Positions 18,263 to 27,551 of a stretch of 64,000 bases of DNA are shown in pieces. The notes below the pieces were generated by a model that saw only the letters and a list, made by a program, of their open reading frames with translations, did not search any database and had not been told where the DNA came from. Origin of the DNA: Colwellia sp. 39_35_sub15_T18. GTDB lineage: Bacteria; Pseudomonadota; Gammaproteobacteria; Enterobacterales; Alteromonadaceae. Location: assembly GCA_002162675.1 (NCBI GenBank), contig MAAE01000037.1, positions 124,001-188,000 of the forward strand, in the 5' to 3' direction. Both the position numbers and the translations under genes were made by a program. The stretch's first letter is position 1. Every line of letters begins with the position of its first letter.

Positions 18263-18943
18263 CTATTTTCTCCCTTGGTTTATTTCGGCAAAATAAACCG
18301 TTTTATCATGTACAGTCCACAATGGACGTTTCGCCATCACTTGCGTAAACATTGGGCTTTGAAGATAGCGGTTAAGCCATTGTCTTAATTTAGGATAAGG
18401 CGACTGCAAGTACCATTGCCGCTCTACACGTGCAAACTGACGAATAAAAGGTAATAGTGCAATATCTGCCAAGCTTGCTTTTGATGACATAAAATAATCA
18501 TGTTGAGATAAACGTTGCTCTAAATCGTTAATATACACTTCACATGCTTGCCGACAATCAGTGAGAGTATTTTCATGATAACGTTTAGCGCATTTGTAGG
18601 CTTCTAAACAAGCTTTAAACTCAGTATCAAAGAGGGCAATGAGCTTAAGCATTTCAGTCAAAGAATCATCATCATTTTTTTGCAGAAAATCATTGGCATC
18701 GCTTGCTTTCAATGCCCACAGCATCACCTCTAAGCTTTCATCAATAATTTGTTTATCGGCTAGCACAAGTATAGGTACTGTGCCTTTAGGTGATGCCAAC
18801 AGCATAGCCGCAGGCTTGTTAGTCAAAACAACATCACGCAATATTACCGGCTGCTGAGCATAGAATATGGCTATTCTCGCTCGCATTGCATAAGGACAAT
18901 TTCTCAGTGAATAAAGTACGGGGTAAATTTTTTGCTCAGTCAT
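18263..18943 (-). CDS. Glutathione S-transferase family protein
   Basis: 226 residues. The thioredoxin-like N-terminus begins PVLYSLRNCPYAMRARIA with a Cys (about residue 16) in the CPYA position, followed by GTVPILVL and the DESLEVMLW pattern that binds the glutathione gamma-glutamyl group. The C-terminal half is helical (ASLADIALLPFIRQFARV). The Cys-containing active site suggests an omega/YfcF-like or thiol-transferase type rather than a Tyr/Ser GST. Substrate is unknown. Confidence 0.85.
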   Translation of the reverse strand: MTEQKIYPVLYSLRNCPYAMRARIAIFYAQQPVILRDVVLTNKPAAMLLASPKGTVPILVLADKQIIDESLEVMLWALKASDANDFLQKNDDDSLTEMLKLIALFDTEFKACLEAYKCAKRYHENTLTDCRQACEVYINDLEQRLSQHDYFMSSKASLADIALLPFIRQFARVERQWYLQSPYPKLRQWLNRYLQSPMFTQVMAKRPLWTVHDKTVYFAEINQGRK

Positions 18944-18973
18944 TTTTTCACTCGTGTTATTGTTTAGTAATTG

Positions 18974-19087
18974 CTATTTATTCGGCTTAGCAATATTTAC
19001 CACAGAGAGCACTGAGCATAACAACGTCTCTGTGTAGGCTCGAAGAGCCCTCGGTGCAGCATCGCGGCTCGGTGGTGATATAGTTAC
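18974..19087 (+). mobile_element. MITE-like interspersed element, copy 6
   Basis: 114 bp, plus orientation, CTATTTATTCGGC to GATATAGTTAC. It has CACAGAG, CACTGAG, TCTCTGTG, the GGCTC-GAA-GAGCC hairpin and CTCGGTG. The flanks AGTAATTG (18966-18973) and AATAATTG (19088-19095) match 7 of 8. It lies in the divergent region between the GST and the U32 gene, so it may sit in a promoter. Confidence 0.85.
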
Positions 19088-19247
19088 AATAATTGTTTAG
19101 TTACTTGTTTAGTTACTTGTTTAGTTACTGAAAAGATATTTCTGTGATTAAGAAAGCACTTTAGCGCTATTCATTGAGTGATTATACGGGTAAAATCCCC
19201 CTCTTTTAAGTTTTGCCCCATTAAAGTTGTAGAAATAGGTTGTAACA

Positions 19248-21521
19248 ATGAATTCTGAAATTGAGTTATTAGCGCCGGGCGGTGATGTCGATGCCATTAA
19301 AGCGGCGATTATTGCGGGTGCCGATGCGGTTTATTGTGGCCTAGACACGTTTAATGCTCGCAACCGAGCCTCTAATATTTCCTTTGATGAATTAGTGGGT
19401 ATCATTCGATTAGCGCATCAATATCAATGCAAAATTTTTCTGACGTTGAATATTGTTATTTTAGAGCGTGAATTTAAATCGTTAGCAACCTTATTAAGCA
19501 AATTGGTGAATACCACGTTAGATGGCGTGATCGTGCAAGATATTGGCATGTTCAACTTGATTAAAAAGTATTTTCCCAGCTTAGATATTCATGCCTCAAC
19601 TCAATTAACTACCCATAATGTCGGACAAATTCCTTTCCTGAAAAAATTAGGCGCTTCACGAGTTAATTTATCAAGAGAGTTAAATTTAAAAGAAATCACC
19701 GCCATCACGCAAGCCGCGCAAGAGCACGAGACCTTAGTGGAGGTGTTTGTTCATGGTTCATTATGCGTTGCCTTCTCTGGTTTGTGTTATTCAACCTCAG
19801 CAAGCGTGGGTAATTCAGGCAACAGAGGTCGTTGTAGCCAAGCATGTCGTGAAGAATATGAAACCACTCCCTCAGGCAATAACTTCCCGTTAAATATAAA
19901 AGATAACTCCGCTTTTTTTGATTTACCTGCCTTAATTGATGCTGGCGTCCACTCATTTAAAATTGAAGGCCGTATAAAAGGTGCTAACTATGTACACACG
20001 GTGGTAGATAGTTTTCGTAAACAGATTGATGGCTTTGTGAATACGGGTGAGTTAACCCAAGATGGCGAGCGTTTATATCAAGTATTTAATCGCGATTTTT
20101 CTAATGGTTTTTTACGTGGTGACTTAAATCAATCTATGTTTATTGATAATCCGCGTGACAATTCTACTAAACACGCTGTCGATAAAAACCAAGCGATATC
20201 CGTTGTACAAATACATGAGGTAGAGCAAGAGCTTCATCAGCAAAATAAAGCTATTAAAGCCACGGTATTTGATAAAATAAAATGCTTAACTATTGATAAG
20301 TTACCACTCACCTTAAGCTTTTCAGGCGTAGAAAATGAGCCGTTCGCTATAATGGCCACGCTGGTGAATAATGGCTCTGCAACTGAAAAGGACAGCCAAA
20401 CATTCACGGTGCAATCAAGTAGTTTATTGATTAAAAGTGAACAGTCGAGCATCGATGTTAATGTTATCGAAAAACGTTTCAAAAGCTTTAACAATAGCCA
20501 TTATAATTTATCTGAGCTCAACACCGATAATTTAGCCGCTGGGCTCAGCATCCCTTTTAAAGAATTAACCGCGCTGAAAAAGCAACTGGCGTTATTATTG
20601 AATGATAATAAAGCCGTACTGCCAGCAGTGCAGCTGCCCAAGCTTAAGCAACACGCTAAACCAGCAGGCAGTAAAGCTAAATTGTCACTGTTAATTTGTG
20701 ATGACACTGATATTAACTTGTCAGCAGTAACTAATGCCGATATTTACTTTAAGTTACCCGATGCCTACAAACGCGGCTGTACTAAATACGTCACTTTTTT
20801 CCAAGCAAACCCGCAATTAATTCCGTGGTTTCCCTCGGTATTAATTGGTAAAGATTACGATGCCGCTTTAACTATTTTGCAGCAAGTTAAGCCCAAATTA
20901 ATCGTTACCAATAATACTGGTATCGCTTATGAAGCCTATAGACTGGGCATTAAATGGATAGCGGGACCATTTTTAAATACCACCAACTCTTATGCATTAA
21001 TGGCATTTAAAGAAGAGTTTGACTGTCATGGCGCCTTTATTTCAAATGAGATCAATAAACAGCAAATAAAAAATATTGCCAGACCCGAAAACTTTAAGCT
21101 TTTCTATAGTATCTATCACCCTATTTTGCTGATGACCAGTAGACAATGCTTTTTCCAACAAAGCGTTGGTTGTGAAAAACCAAGAATTGACAATGGCTGT
21201 ATGCTGTCATGCGATAAATCGACCACTATTACCAATCTTAAAGGCGATAACTTTGCTATTGATAAACAAAAGGCAGGTTACCCAAGCATTTATAACCCCG
21301 ATCAATTTTTGAACATGGAGATCATTAACGATCTCAGCGACTTATTTGACGGCTTTATGATTGATTTAACCAATATTGGTGCCGGTGATAAACCATCACC
21401 CGATAAAGTAAAGTTGATCAAGCAGTTTGAGCAATTACTCAATGGTCAAGATGAGGTGGTAGAAATTATCAATAACTTAGTGCCAGCATCAACGGTTAGT
21501 CAATATCATACCGGTTTGTAA
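19248..21521 (+). CDS. U32-family protein, RlhA/YdcP-like
   Basis: 757 residues. N-terminal TIM-barrel-like U32 domain with ELLAPGGDVDAIKAAI, GADAVYCGLDTFNARNRASN, HASTQLTTHN, EVFVHGSLCVAFSGLCY, NRGRCSQACR and SFKIEGRIKG. Near the C-terminus four cysteines (RQC, VGC, NGC, LSC within about 30 residues, around 635-660) could bind an iron-sulfur cluster. E. coli RlhA (653 residues) performs 23S rRNA C2501 hydroxylation; this protein is about 100 longer, so orthology is probable but not certain. Confidence 0.82.
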   Translation: MNSEIELLAPGGDVDAIKAAIIAGADAVYCGLDTFNARNRASNISFDELVGIIRLAHQYQCKIFLTLNIVILEREFKSLATLLSKLVNTTLDGVIVQDIGMFNLIKKYFPSLDIHASTQLTTHNVGQIPFLKKLGASRVNLSRELNLKEITAITQAAQEHETLVEVFVHGSLCVAFSGLCYSTSASVGNSGNRGRCSQACREEYETTPSGNNFPLNIKDNSAFFDLPALIDAGVHSFKIEGRIKGANYVHTVVDSFRKQIDGFVNTGELTQDGERLYQVFNRDFSNGFLRGDLNQSMFIDNPRDNSTKHAVDKNQAISVVQIHEVEQELHQQNKAIKATVFDKIKCLTIDKLPLTLSFSGVENEPFAIMATLVNNGSATEKDSQTFTVQSSSLLIKSEQSSIDVNVIEKRFKSFNNSHYNLSELNTDNLAAGLSIPFKELTALKKQLALLLNDNKAVLPAVQLPKLKQHAKPAGSKAKLSLLICDDTDINLSAVTNADIYFKLPDAYKRGCTKYVTFFQANPQLIPWFPSVLIGKDYDAALTILQQVKPKLIVTNNTGIAYEAYRLGIKWIAGPFLNTTNSYALMAFKEEFDCHGAFISNEINKQQIKNIARPENFKLFYSIYHPILLMTSRQCFFQQSVGCEKPRIDNGCMLSCDKSTTITNLKGDNFAIDKQKAGYPSIYNPDQFLNMEIINDLSDLFDGFMIDLTNIGAGDKPSPDKVKLIKQFEQLLNGQDEVVEIINNLVPASTVSQYHTGL

Positions 21522-21563
21522 CATACTGGCTTATAACGTACTGGTTTATAACATAAGTTTTTA

Positions 21564-21626
21564 GTATTTATTCAGCTTAGCAATATTTACCACAGAAAGC
21601 ACCGCAACTCGGTGGTGAACCGTTAC
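21564..21626 (+). mobile_element. MITE-like interspersed element, copy 7 (minimal, 63 bp)
   Basis: Both termini are intact (GTATTTATTCAGC and GGTGAACCGTTAC) but the hairpin interior is deleted, leaving CACAGAA, CACCGCA and CTCGGTG. Flanked by an exact 8-bp direct repeat AGTTTTTA (21556-21563 and 21627-21634). This is the smallest copy and fixes the element's boundaries. Confidence 0.85.
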
Positions 21627-21645
21627 AGTTTTTAAAGGAATAAAC

Positions 21646-22959
21646 TCACTTCTGCATTAAGTTAATGGCATTGGCCGTCATACTATTAACGCCCGTTAAA
21701 ATAGTAAGCCTAGCATCGGGGGCAAACTTCTCAGAATGAAGAGAAGGTAGCCCTTGGTTATTTTCTTTAGCAAATTTATATTGTTGTGGGTTTACGGCTC
21801 CTAGCCATAATAAGGTACTTGGAATTTTGTCTTTAGTGCGACCATAACGAGAAAAGTCCTCTCCTGCCATAACAGGATCGACTACGACAACATTCGCTTT
21901 CCCTATCGCTTGTGAAATATTATCAACAACTTGTTGGGTAAACTCAGGCTGATTATAAACAGCAGGCGTATATTCTTGCTTAACAACAACCTCAGGGAGC
22001 AGCTTGTCTGGCATACCCGCGGTTTTTGCGACACCATGGCTAATTTGCTTGATACGTTGCAATAAAAAATCACGTGCTTTATCTGAGTAAGAACGTACGG
22101 TTAACTGCAGTTTAACTTCATTACCAATGATATTGTGTTTAGTACCGCCGTGTATTGAGCCAACGGTTATCACCGCCGATTCAAGGGGTGATATTTCACG
22201 ACTAACAATCGTTTGCAGCTTTAATATTATTTCTGCCGCCATCACTACCGGGTCTTTAGTGTTATGTGGATAAGCGCCATGACCGCCAATACCTTTTATT
22301 AACATATCAACCGAGTCAACATTCGCCATAGCATAACCTTTAACATAGCCGACCTTACCAGCCGCTAAATCTGCCGAAACATGCATGGCGACATTATAAT
22401 CAGGCAGAGGGAATTTTTTAAATAACCCTTCTGCTAACATCTGTTTGGCACCATAACCAATCTCTTCACCCGGCTGCGCGATCAGCATTAACGTACCTTG
22501 CCAATGGTCTTTGTATTTAACCATTTGTTTTGCCGTACCAAGCAATACCGTCATGTGCATATCATGACCACAAGCATGCATTACCGGTACAGATTTACCC
22601 GCTCCATTTACCGTAGTGACGGTGCTCGCATAAGCTAAGCCCGTTTTTTCTAATACTGGCAGTGCATCCGTGTCGGCTCTTAGCATTACCGTCGGCCCGT
22701 CACCATTTTTTAAAATTGCCACGACACCGGTTTTAGCTATGCCCTCAGTAACGTCAAAGCCGTAATGCTCTAACTTTTTTGCTAAAAAATTGGCGGTGTT
22801 AAATTCAAACTTTGAGAGTTCTGGCGTTTGGTGTAAATGGTGATAAATTTTTTCTAAAGCTGGAATATCATCTGCAACGGACTGTTTAAGTTCAGCTGCA
22901 TTGCTACTAAATGACAAGGTTGTAACGAGATAAAGAAAAATTAGTGGGTACGTTTTCAC
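21646..22959 (-). CDS. Exported M20-family amidohydrolase
   Basis: 437 residues with a signal peptide (cleaved near SNAAE). M20D/hippurate-hydrolase pattern: MLRADTDALPV, HACGHDMHMTVLLGTA (metal ligands), AQPGEEIGYGAKQM (catalytic Glu), an insert-domain GIGGHGAYPHN and VMAGEDFSRYG. Such enzymes remove acyl groups from N-acyl amino acids; export here points to periplasmic nutrient processing. Stands alone, convergent with the U32 gene. Confidence 0.9.
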   Translation of the reverse strand: MKTYPLIFLYLVTTLSFSSNAAELKQSVADDIPALEKIYHHLHQTPELSKFEFNTANFLAKKLEHYGFDVTEGIAKTGVVAILKNGDGPTVMLRADTDALPVLEKTGLAYASTVTTVNGAGKSVPVMHACGHDMHMTVLLGTAKQMVKYKDHWQGTLMLIAQPGEEIGYGAKQMLAEGLFKKFPLPDYNVAMHVSADLAAGKVGYVKGYAMANVDSVDMLIKGIGGHGAYPHNTKDPVVMAAEIILKLQTIVSREISPLESAVITVGSIHGGTKHNIIGNEVKLQLTVRSYSDKARDFLLQRIKQISHGVAKTAGMPDKLLPEVVVKQEYTPAVYNQPEFTQQVVDNISQAIGKANVVVVDPVMAGEDFSRYGRTKDKIPSTLLWLGAVNPQQYKFAKENNQGLPSLHSEKFAPDARLTILTGVNSMTANAINLMQK

Positions 22960-23049
22960 AATTAGGCTTCCATTGTTATTATTTTAATGTCGAGGTTTAA
23001 GTTTAAATATGTCGTCATCATTCAACGATGAATGATTAGCAAACTGTGA

Positions 23050-23928
23050 TCACTGACCAGGATCCATCACCAATTCATTAGCTTGCTGATTAATCACATA
23101 GTCAATAAACACGCTTCTATAGTCTTTATTTTTACCATACCACTTTTCAATGACCTTAAGATGCGCCATCAAGGCATCATCGGTTATAATTTGATTTATT
23201 GCTGCCATAGCCTTATAACCAAAGGGCGTTTTAGAACAATGTGTATGCATACTGGTGTACATATCCATTTCATCAATATTATAAAACTGGTACTTATTGG
23301 CAATCTTATTTTCTTTGGCTTCAAAAATAGATTGTGCAGAAAAACCGAAAAAATAATCGACATGGCCGTTATCTAACATTTTAAGATCAAGCTCAACTTT
23401 ACTGACTGAAGAAAAATATATGTTGCCTTTGTCTCTATTTTTTTCAATCAGTTCATGAACTTTTTTAGAGTATGACATGTCTTCCAAATAACCCAGTTTT
23501 AGATCGGTATTTTCCAAAAGTTTTGCTAGAGATAAGCTCTTTCCAGGTTTTCCGAATAAATTCTGCTTAGATTTTAAGATATGAATGCCAGATCGAGGAG
23601 CAAGCGAAATGGCTTTGCTATGTACTCGAAAATCTTTACTACCGGGCACAATCCATGCCCATGCAACACAAACATTTTCTTGGCGAATTAAGGCATGGTA
23701 CCTTCGGGTATTACTGAGTACGTTTTCATGGTGATATTGAGGTAAATGCGACTGGATCATTGCCGTAAAAGTATCCCCTGCACCTTGACCTTGATACTCT
23801 CCGTCGATAATAAAATTGGGCACCTGATCCCAAATTAACCAACGGATAGTTTCTTTATCTTGTGCAAAAACACTGCGACTAAATAAACTAACCCAAAAAA
23901 TTAAAACCAATACAAAAAAATTCAGCAT
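23050..23928 (-). CDS. Periplasmic solute-binding protein, family 3-like
   Basis: 292 residues with a signal peptide (FARSVFAQD). The rest follows a bacterial extracellular solute-binding type (IRWLIWDQVPNFIIDGEYQG, GYLEDMSYSKKVHELI, GHVDYFFGF, KTPFGYKAM). There is no permease or ATPase gene nearby. Such stand-alone proteins in Alteromonadales often accompany no transporter and the ligand is unknown. Confidence 0.7.
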   Translation of the reverse strand: MLNFFVLVLIFWVSLFSRSVFAQDKETIRWLIWDQVPNFIIDGEYQGQGAGDTFTAMIQSHLPQYHHENVLSNTRRYHALIRQENVCVAWAWIVPGSKDFRVHSKAISLAPRSGIHILKSKQNLFGKPGKSLSLAKLLENTDLKLGYLEDMSYSKKVHELIEKNRDKGNIYFSSVSKVELDLKMLDNGHVDYFFGFSAQSIFEAKENKIANKYQFYNIDEMDMYTSMHTHCSKTPFGYKAMAAINQIITDDALMAHLKVIEKWYGKNKDYRSVFIDYVINQQANELVMDPGQ

Positions 23929-24090
23929 TTAAGCCCTCAAAATATGACTATTTACCTAGTTATTATATTCTAAAAACACCTAATCAGTAATGCTTATCAC
24001 CTTGCAGGCTAAAAGAATAAGACATTGTGAGCTTGATATTTAACCTCACCGTACCTACTTCATAATAAAGCTTAGCAATTAAAGTTCATT

Positions 24091-24915
24091 ATGTTGTCTT
24101 ATTTATTACCAATATTGATTGGCGTTGTACTCATAGGTTACTCTGCTGGCAAACCATATTGGCGCAAGTATCAACGCGATAAAATTAAAAGCCAGCCTTT
24201 TAAAAAAGAGTGGCGTAAAATTATTCAGCAAAGAATACCTTATTTTAGGCAAATGCCCGCAGACTTACAGCTACAGTTAAAGCAACATATTCAGGTATTT
24301 TTAGCCGAAAAAACGTTTATCGGTTGTAACGGCGTTAAAATAAGCGATGAAATACGCATAACTGTCGCTGCACAAGCGTGCCTTTTATTACTTAATCGCA
24401 AAACTGATTATTATCCTAAATTGCGCACCATACTCATTTACCCTCGCGCCTTTATTAAAGAGCAACAAAGTATCAATGCAGACGGCGTTCAACATAGTCA
24501 AAAAATGGCTTTAGCGGGTGAATCATGGGATTTTGGCAAAGTAGTTTTATCTTGGCAAGACACTATAGCAGGGGCGAAAATTCCAGATGACGGCCGTAAT
24601 GTGGTGATCCATGAGTTTGCCCATCAATTAGATCAAGAAAATGGTCAAGCTAACGGTGCTCCGCTCTTAGATAAAGGGCAAAGTTATCAATGCTGGTCAG
24701 CCGTCTTTTCCGCGCAATTTGAACAACTGAAAATTCAAGCAAAAACAGCAGCACCGTCATTATTTGATTATTATGGCGCCACCAACCCAGCTGAATTTTT
24801 TGCGGTGGCTAGCGAAGTGTTTTTTGAACAAGCGCAACCGTTATGTTTTGAATATCCAATGCTTTACCGTCAATTAAAACAGTACTACCAAGTTGATCCC
24901 ATTCATTGGCAATAA
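24091..24915 (+). CDS. MtfA-like zinc peptidase (M90)
   Basis: 274 residues. N-terminal membrane anchor (about 1-20) then MtfA domain: zinc-binding HEFAHQLDQENG (His-Glu-x-x-His) and a downstream ATNPAEFFAVASEVFFEQ glutamate ligand. MtfA of E. coli is a cytosolic regulator of the glucose phosphotransferase system through Mlc. Here an N-terminal hydrophobic segment is present. Whether it acts on Mlc here is unknown. Confidence 0.85.
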   Translation: MLSYLLPILIGVVLIGYSAGKPYWRKYQRDKIKSQPFKKEWRKIIQQRIPYFRQMPADLQLQLKQHIQVFLAEKTFIGCNGVKISDEIRITVAAQACLLLLNRKTDYYPKLRTILIYPRAFIKEQQSINADGVQHSQKMALAGESWDFGKVVLSWQDTIAGAKIPDDGRNVVIHEFAHQLDQENGQANGAPLLDKGQSYQCWSAVFSAQFEQLKIQAKTAAPSLFDYYGATNPAEFFAVASEVFFEQAQPLCFEYPMLYRQLKQYYQVDPIHWQ

Positions 24916-24969
24916 AGCAAATATCGCTTAAGTATTCCATCATCAAGCAAATTGCTGTATAACGGCGCT

Positions 24970-25830
24970 ATGAAAATTCCAAAACGTATTCAACCGCTCG
25001 TAGATGATGGCCTAGTTGACGAAGTGATCTGTCAACTAATGAGTGGCAAAGAGGCCACTGTTTTTATGGTTCGCTGCGGCGATGAAATTCGCTGTGCTAA
25101 GGTTTATAAAGAAGCCAATAAACGTAGCTTTAAAAAAGCCGCTCAATACCAAGAAGGCAGAAAAAGTCGTAATAGCCGACGTGCTAGAGCCATGGAAAAA
25201 GGCTCTAAGTATGGTCGTAATCAACAAGAAGAAGCATGGCAAAATGCTGAAGTGGATGCACTCTATACCCTTGCCGAAGCGGGCGTTCGAGTACCCCACC
25301 CTTTCGGCTGTTTTAGCGGCGTTTTGCTGATGGAGTTAATTACCGACGAAGCTGGCGATGTTGCACCACGGTTAAACGATGTGGTGATGTCAAAAGAACA
25401 AGCCATTGAAGACCACCAACTAGTCATGAACTATATTGTCCGCATGTTATGCGCGGGTGTTGTCCATGGTGATTTATCAGAATTTAATGTGCTTGTTGAC
25501 GAATATGGTCCAGTTATTATCGACTTACCTCAAGCCGTAGACGCTTCTGCCAATAATAATGCTAAAGCGATGTTAATTCGTGATGTTGATAATATGACTC
25601 ATTACTATGGTCAATTTGCACCTGAATTACTGTTAAGTAAGTATGCTCAAGAAATGTGGGCCTTGTATGAAAATGGCGAGTTAACTTTCGAAACAAAACT
25701 CACTGGACTATTTAAAGAAAGTGATATTGCTGCCGATGTTGATAACGTTATAGAAGAAATAAAAGCCGCTTTTGCTGAAGAGCAAGATCGCCTACAACGT
25801 ATAGCCGAAGCTAATGAAATAGACGAGTAA
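24970..25830 (+). CDS. RIO1-like serine kinase (PA4780 family)
   Basis: 286 residues from the ATG at 24970; an upstream in-frame TTG (24952) would add six residues. Motifs: LMSGKEATVFMV (ATP loop), RCAKVYKE (catalytic Lys), VVHGDLSEFNVLV (catalytic Asp) and VIIDLPQAVD (metal-binding Asp). The bacterial RIO kinases are poorly studied. It begins 54 bp after the MtfA gene, so the two may be co-transcribed. Confidence 0.9.
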   Translation: MKIPKRIQPLVDDGLVDEVICQLMSGKEATVFMVRCGDEIRCAKVYKEANKRSFKKAAQYQEGRKSRNSRRARAMEKGSKYGRNQQEEAWQNAEVDALYTLAEAGVRVPHPFGCFSGVLLMELITDEAGDVAPRLNDVVMSKEQAIEDHQLVMNYIVRMLCAGVVHGDLSEFNVLVDEYGPVIIDLPQAVDASANNNAKAMLIRDVDNMTHYYGQFAPELLLSKYAQEMWALYENGELTFETKLTGLFKESDIAADVDNVIEEIKAAFAEEQDRLQRIAEANEIDE

Positions 25831-25889
25831 ATATTTTATCAGTAGGTAGTAGGAAATAATCTCTTATTACTTATTACTTATTATAAGAT

Positions 25890-25919
25890 AAGGCGATTCA
25901 GCAATGAGTCGCCTTTTTT
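25890..25919 (+). terminator. Intrinsic terminator after RIO-like kinase
   Basis: An 11-bp stem (AAGGCGATTCA / TGAGTCGCCTT, one G-T pair, GCAA loop) is followed by a short T run, 60 bp past the stop codon. Confidence 0.85.
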
Positions 25920-25933
25920 GTTGCTGCGATAGA

Positions 25934-26836
25934 CTATAAGCCCCGTTGCCACTCTTGCCTTAAATTAACATCATTCGGTTGATGCAAGGCTAACCTAACT
26001 TGGTTTAGTAACGCCTCTTTATCACTCCCTAATACACCCTTGAGCACTAAGTAGTTTGAAGCATGATCAGAGCGGAAAATTGTTTTCTCTAACTCTAGCT
26101 CAGAGAGTAGTATTTCCATTTCAGTAAATAACTCTTGCTGTGTTAATTGCCTAAAGGGTTGCAATGATGCTTGGGTAAATTTACTCGCAAAGCGCTCTTC
26201 GCCTAATGGAAAACTAACCACCAGCGTTGATAAATAATTAGGCTGGGCTTCATTCATCAATTTCGCTGAATTAATGGCATGTTGGCGAGATAATTCAGGG
26301 CCACCAAGGCCGTTTAAAATCATCACCGAGCTTTTCATCCCTGCTTGCTTGATTTTGTTGAGGGCGATTAATGAACTTTGATAAGTCTCGCCTTTCTCAA
26401 TGAGAGCCAGTACTTCATCATCGCCACTTTCACAGCCAATATACATGAGTGTCAGGCCTAAGGCTTTTAACTCGGCTAACTGCTCCACCGTTTTATTGCC
26501 CAAGTTTCGAGGTAAACAGTAACTAGATATTCTGCTGACCTGAGGTAAATGCAGCTTTATTAACGCTAGAATTTCTTTTAAGCGTTTAAATGGCAACATC
26601 ATTGCGTCACCATCAGCAAGAAATACTCGTCTTGTTGCTATGCCAGACTCAGCTACTTTAATAATTTCTTGCTCAATCTGATCCACTTTCTTGGGTCTGA
26701 ATTTTTTATCTTCGCTAGTATACATATCGCAAAAGGTGCACTTATTCCATGAGCAACCATTGGTGACTTGTAATATTAGGCTTTTCCATTCGCTAGGTGG
26801 ACGAAATACGGGTTCAATGTAGTTTATTGGATACAT
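25934..26836 (-). CDS. Radical SAM protein
   Basis: 300 residues. The cluster motif CSWNKCTFC (CxxxxCxxC variant) is near residue 28, followed by YTSEDKKFRPK and GIATRRVFLADGDAMMLPF; later YIGCESGDDEVLALIEKGE. These features match Elp3/HemN-like radical SAM domains of the B12-independent type. No substrate-pathway neighbour is apparent. Confidence 0.85.
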   Translation of the reverse strand: MYPINYIEPVFRPPSEWKSLILQVTNGCSWNKCTFCDMYTSEDKKFRPKKVDQIEQEIIKVAESGIATRRVFLADGDAMMLPFKRLKEILALIKLHLPQVSRISSYCLPRNLGNKTVEQLAELKALGLTLMYIGCESGDDEVLALIEKGETYQSSLIALNKIKQAGMKSSVMILNGLGGPELSRQHAINSAKLMNEAQPNYLSTLVVSFPLGEERFASKFTQASLQPFRQLTQQELFTEMEILLSELELEKTIFRSDHASNYLVLKGVLGSDKEALLNQVRLALHQPNDVNLRQEWQRGL

Positions 26837-26937
26837 AATCTTTGCTATTTATCTAGGACAAAATCAACTTACAGGTATGTTAACACTTTAACCAAGGCTG
26901 TTTATTAGTTATATGTATTATCCCCAGCCAAGCGCGC

Positions 26938-26965
26938 AAAAAAAATCAGCAGCAAAGCTACTGAT
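26938..26965 (-). terminator. Intrinsic terminator of the ydbH-ynbE-ydbL operon
   Basis: Read on the minus strand, ATCAGTAGC-TTT-GCTGCTGAT followed by eight Ts. It lies about 30 bp beyond the ydbL stop codon and ends the minus-strand operon. Confidence 0.85.
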
Positions 26966-26996
26966 CTTTAATTAAAAACTGTCAACGCATTTAACG

Positions 26997-27350
26997 CTAT
27001 TTTTTAATCCAACCGCCTGAGGTCATTTTAATTAAATGGCCAGAGCGCGTTTTAGCGATAGCTTTTTCTCCTGCCAAGGCGGTAACTTGCTTCATGGTGA
27101 GTTTATTTTTACGGGCGATATCAAGGTAAATGTTTTTACGTTTTTTATTTATCTCGGCTACTAAACTAGTTGTTTCTGGGCTAGTGACAACAATCCCTAA
27201 ATAACCATTGGCCATTTCGCCCACTAAACCTTGCTGTTTTGCTTGCTCTAGTGACACTGCCCAAGCAGAAAAGGTAATGGTGAAGGCAACAATAGTTAAA
27301 CCGAGTTTTTTCATTAATTTATACATTAATTTGTGCGTTAGTTTGTGCAT
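26997..27350 (-). CDS. ydbL: YdbL-family periplasmic protein (DUF1318)
   Basis: 117 residues. The start at 27350 is supported by AGGG seven bases upstream; it makes a rather long N-region (MHKLTHKLMYKLMKK) before the signal peptide core. Mature part: SLEQAKQQGLVGEMANGYLGIV then RSGHLIKMTSGGWIKK, the DUF1318 pattern. In E. coli YdbL is a periplasmic chaperone-like partner of YdbH-YnbE. Confidence 0.88.
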   Translation of the reverse strand: MHKLTHKLMYKLMKKLGLTIVAFTITFSAWAVSLEQAKQQGLVGEMANGYLGIVVTSPETTSLVAEINKKRKNIYLDIARKNKLTMKQVTALAGEKAIAKTRSGHLIKMTSGGWIKK

Positions 27351-27359
27351 AGTTTTTCC

Positions 27360-27542
27360 CTAAAAAATTTCACTATCTTCACTAAAAATACTATCAAGCT
27401 CTTTATCTACTTTTACCCGTATTTCGTGATCAATCTTTAAATTTAAATTAATGGTAATAGGCTCTTTCGCGCTAACTTCTACTTTGTGTGTACAACCAGA
27501 AAATAGAAAAATAGCTAATGCCATTACGAGTACTTTATCCAT
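27360..27542 (-). CDS. ynbE: YnbE-family lipoprotein
   Basis: 60 residues with a lipobox (LFSGC, Cys17). Mature part KVEVSAKEPITINLNLKIDH is the YnbE pattern. The lipoprotein sits between ydbH (9 bp upstream) and ydbL, as in E. coli, where the YdbH-YnbE pair forms an inner- to outer-membrane bridge involved in phospholipid transport redundantly with TamB and YhdP. Confidence 0.9.
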   Translation of the reverse strand: MDKVLVMALAIFLFSGCTHKVEVSAKEPITINLNLKIDHEIRVKVDKELDSIFSEDSEIF

Positions 27543-27551
27543 AAATGCTCC

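Noticed and set aside
18974..19087. Riboswitch or structured 5' leader of the U32 gene
   Set aside because: The same sequence occurs at nine other places and is flanked by a near-exact 8-bp duplication; a mobile repeat explains it better.
23050..23928. ABC transporter locus
   Set aside because: Only a solute-binding protein is present; no permease or ATPase gene in this window.
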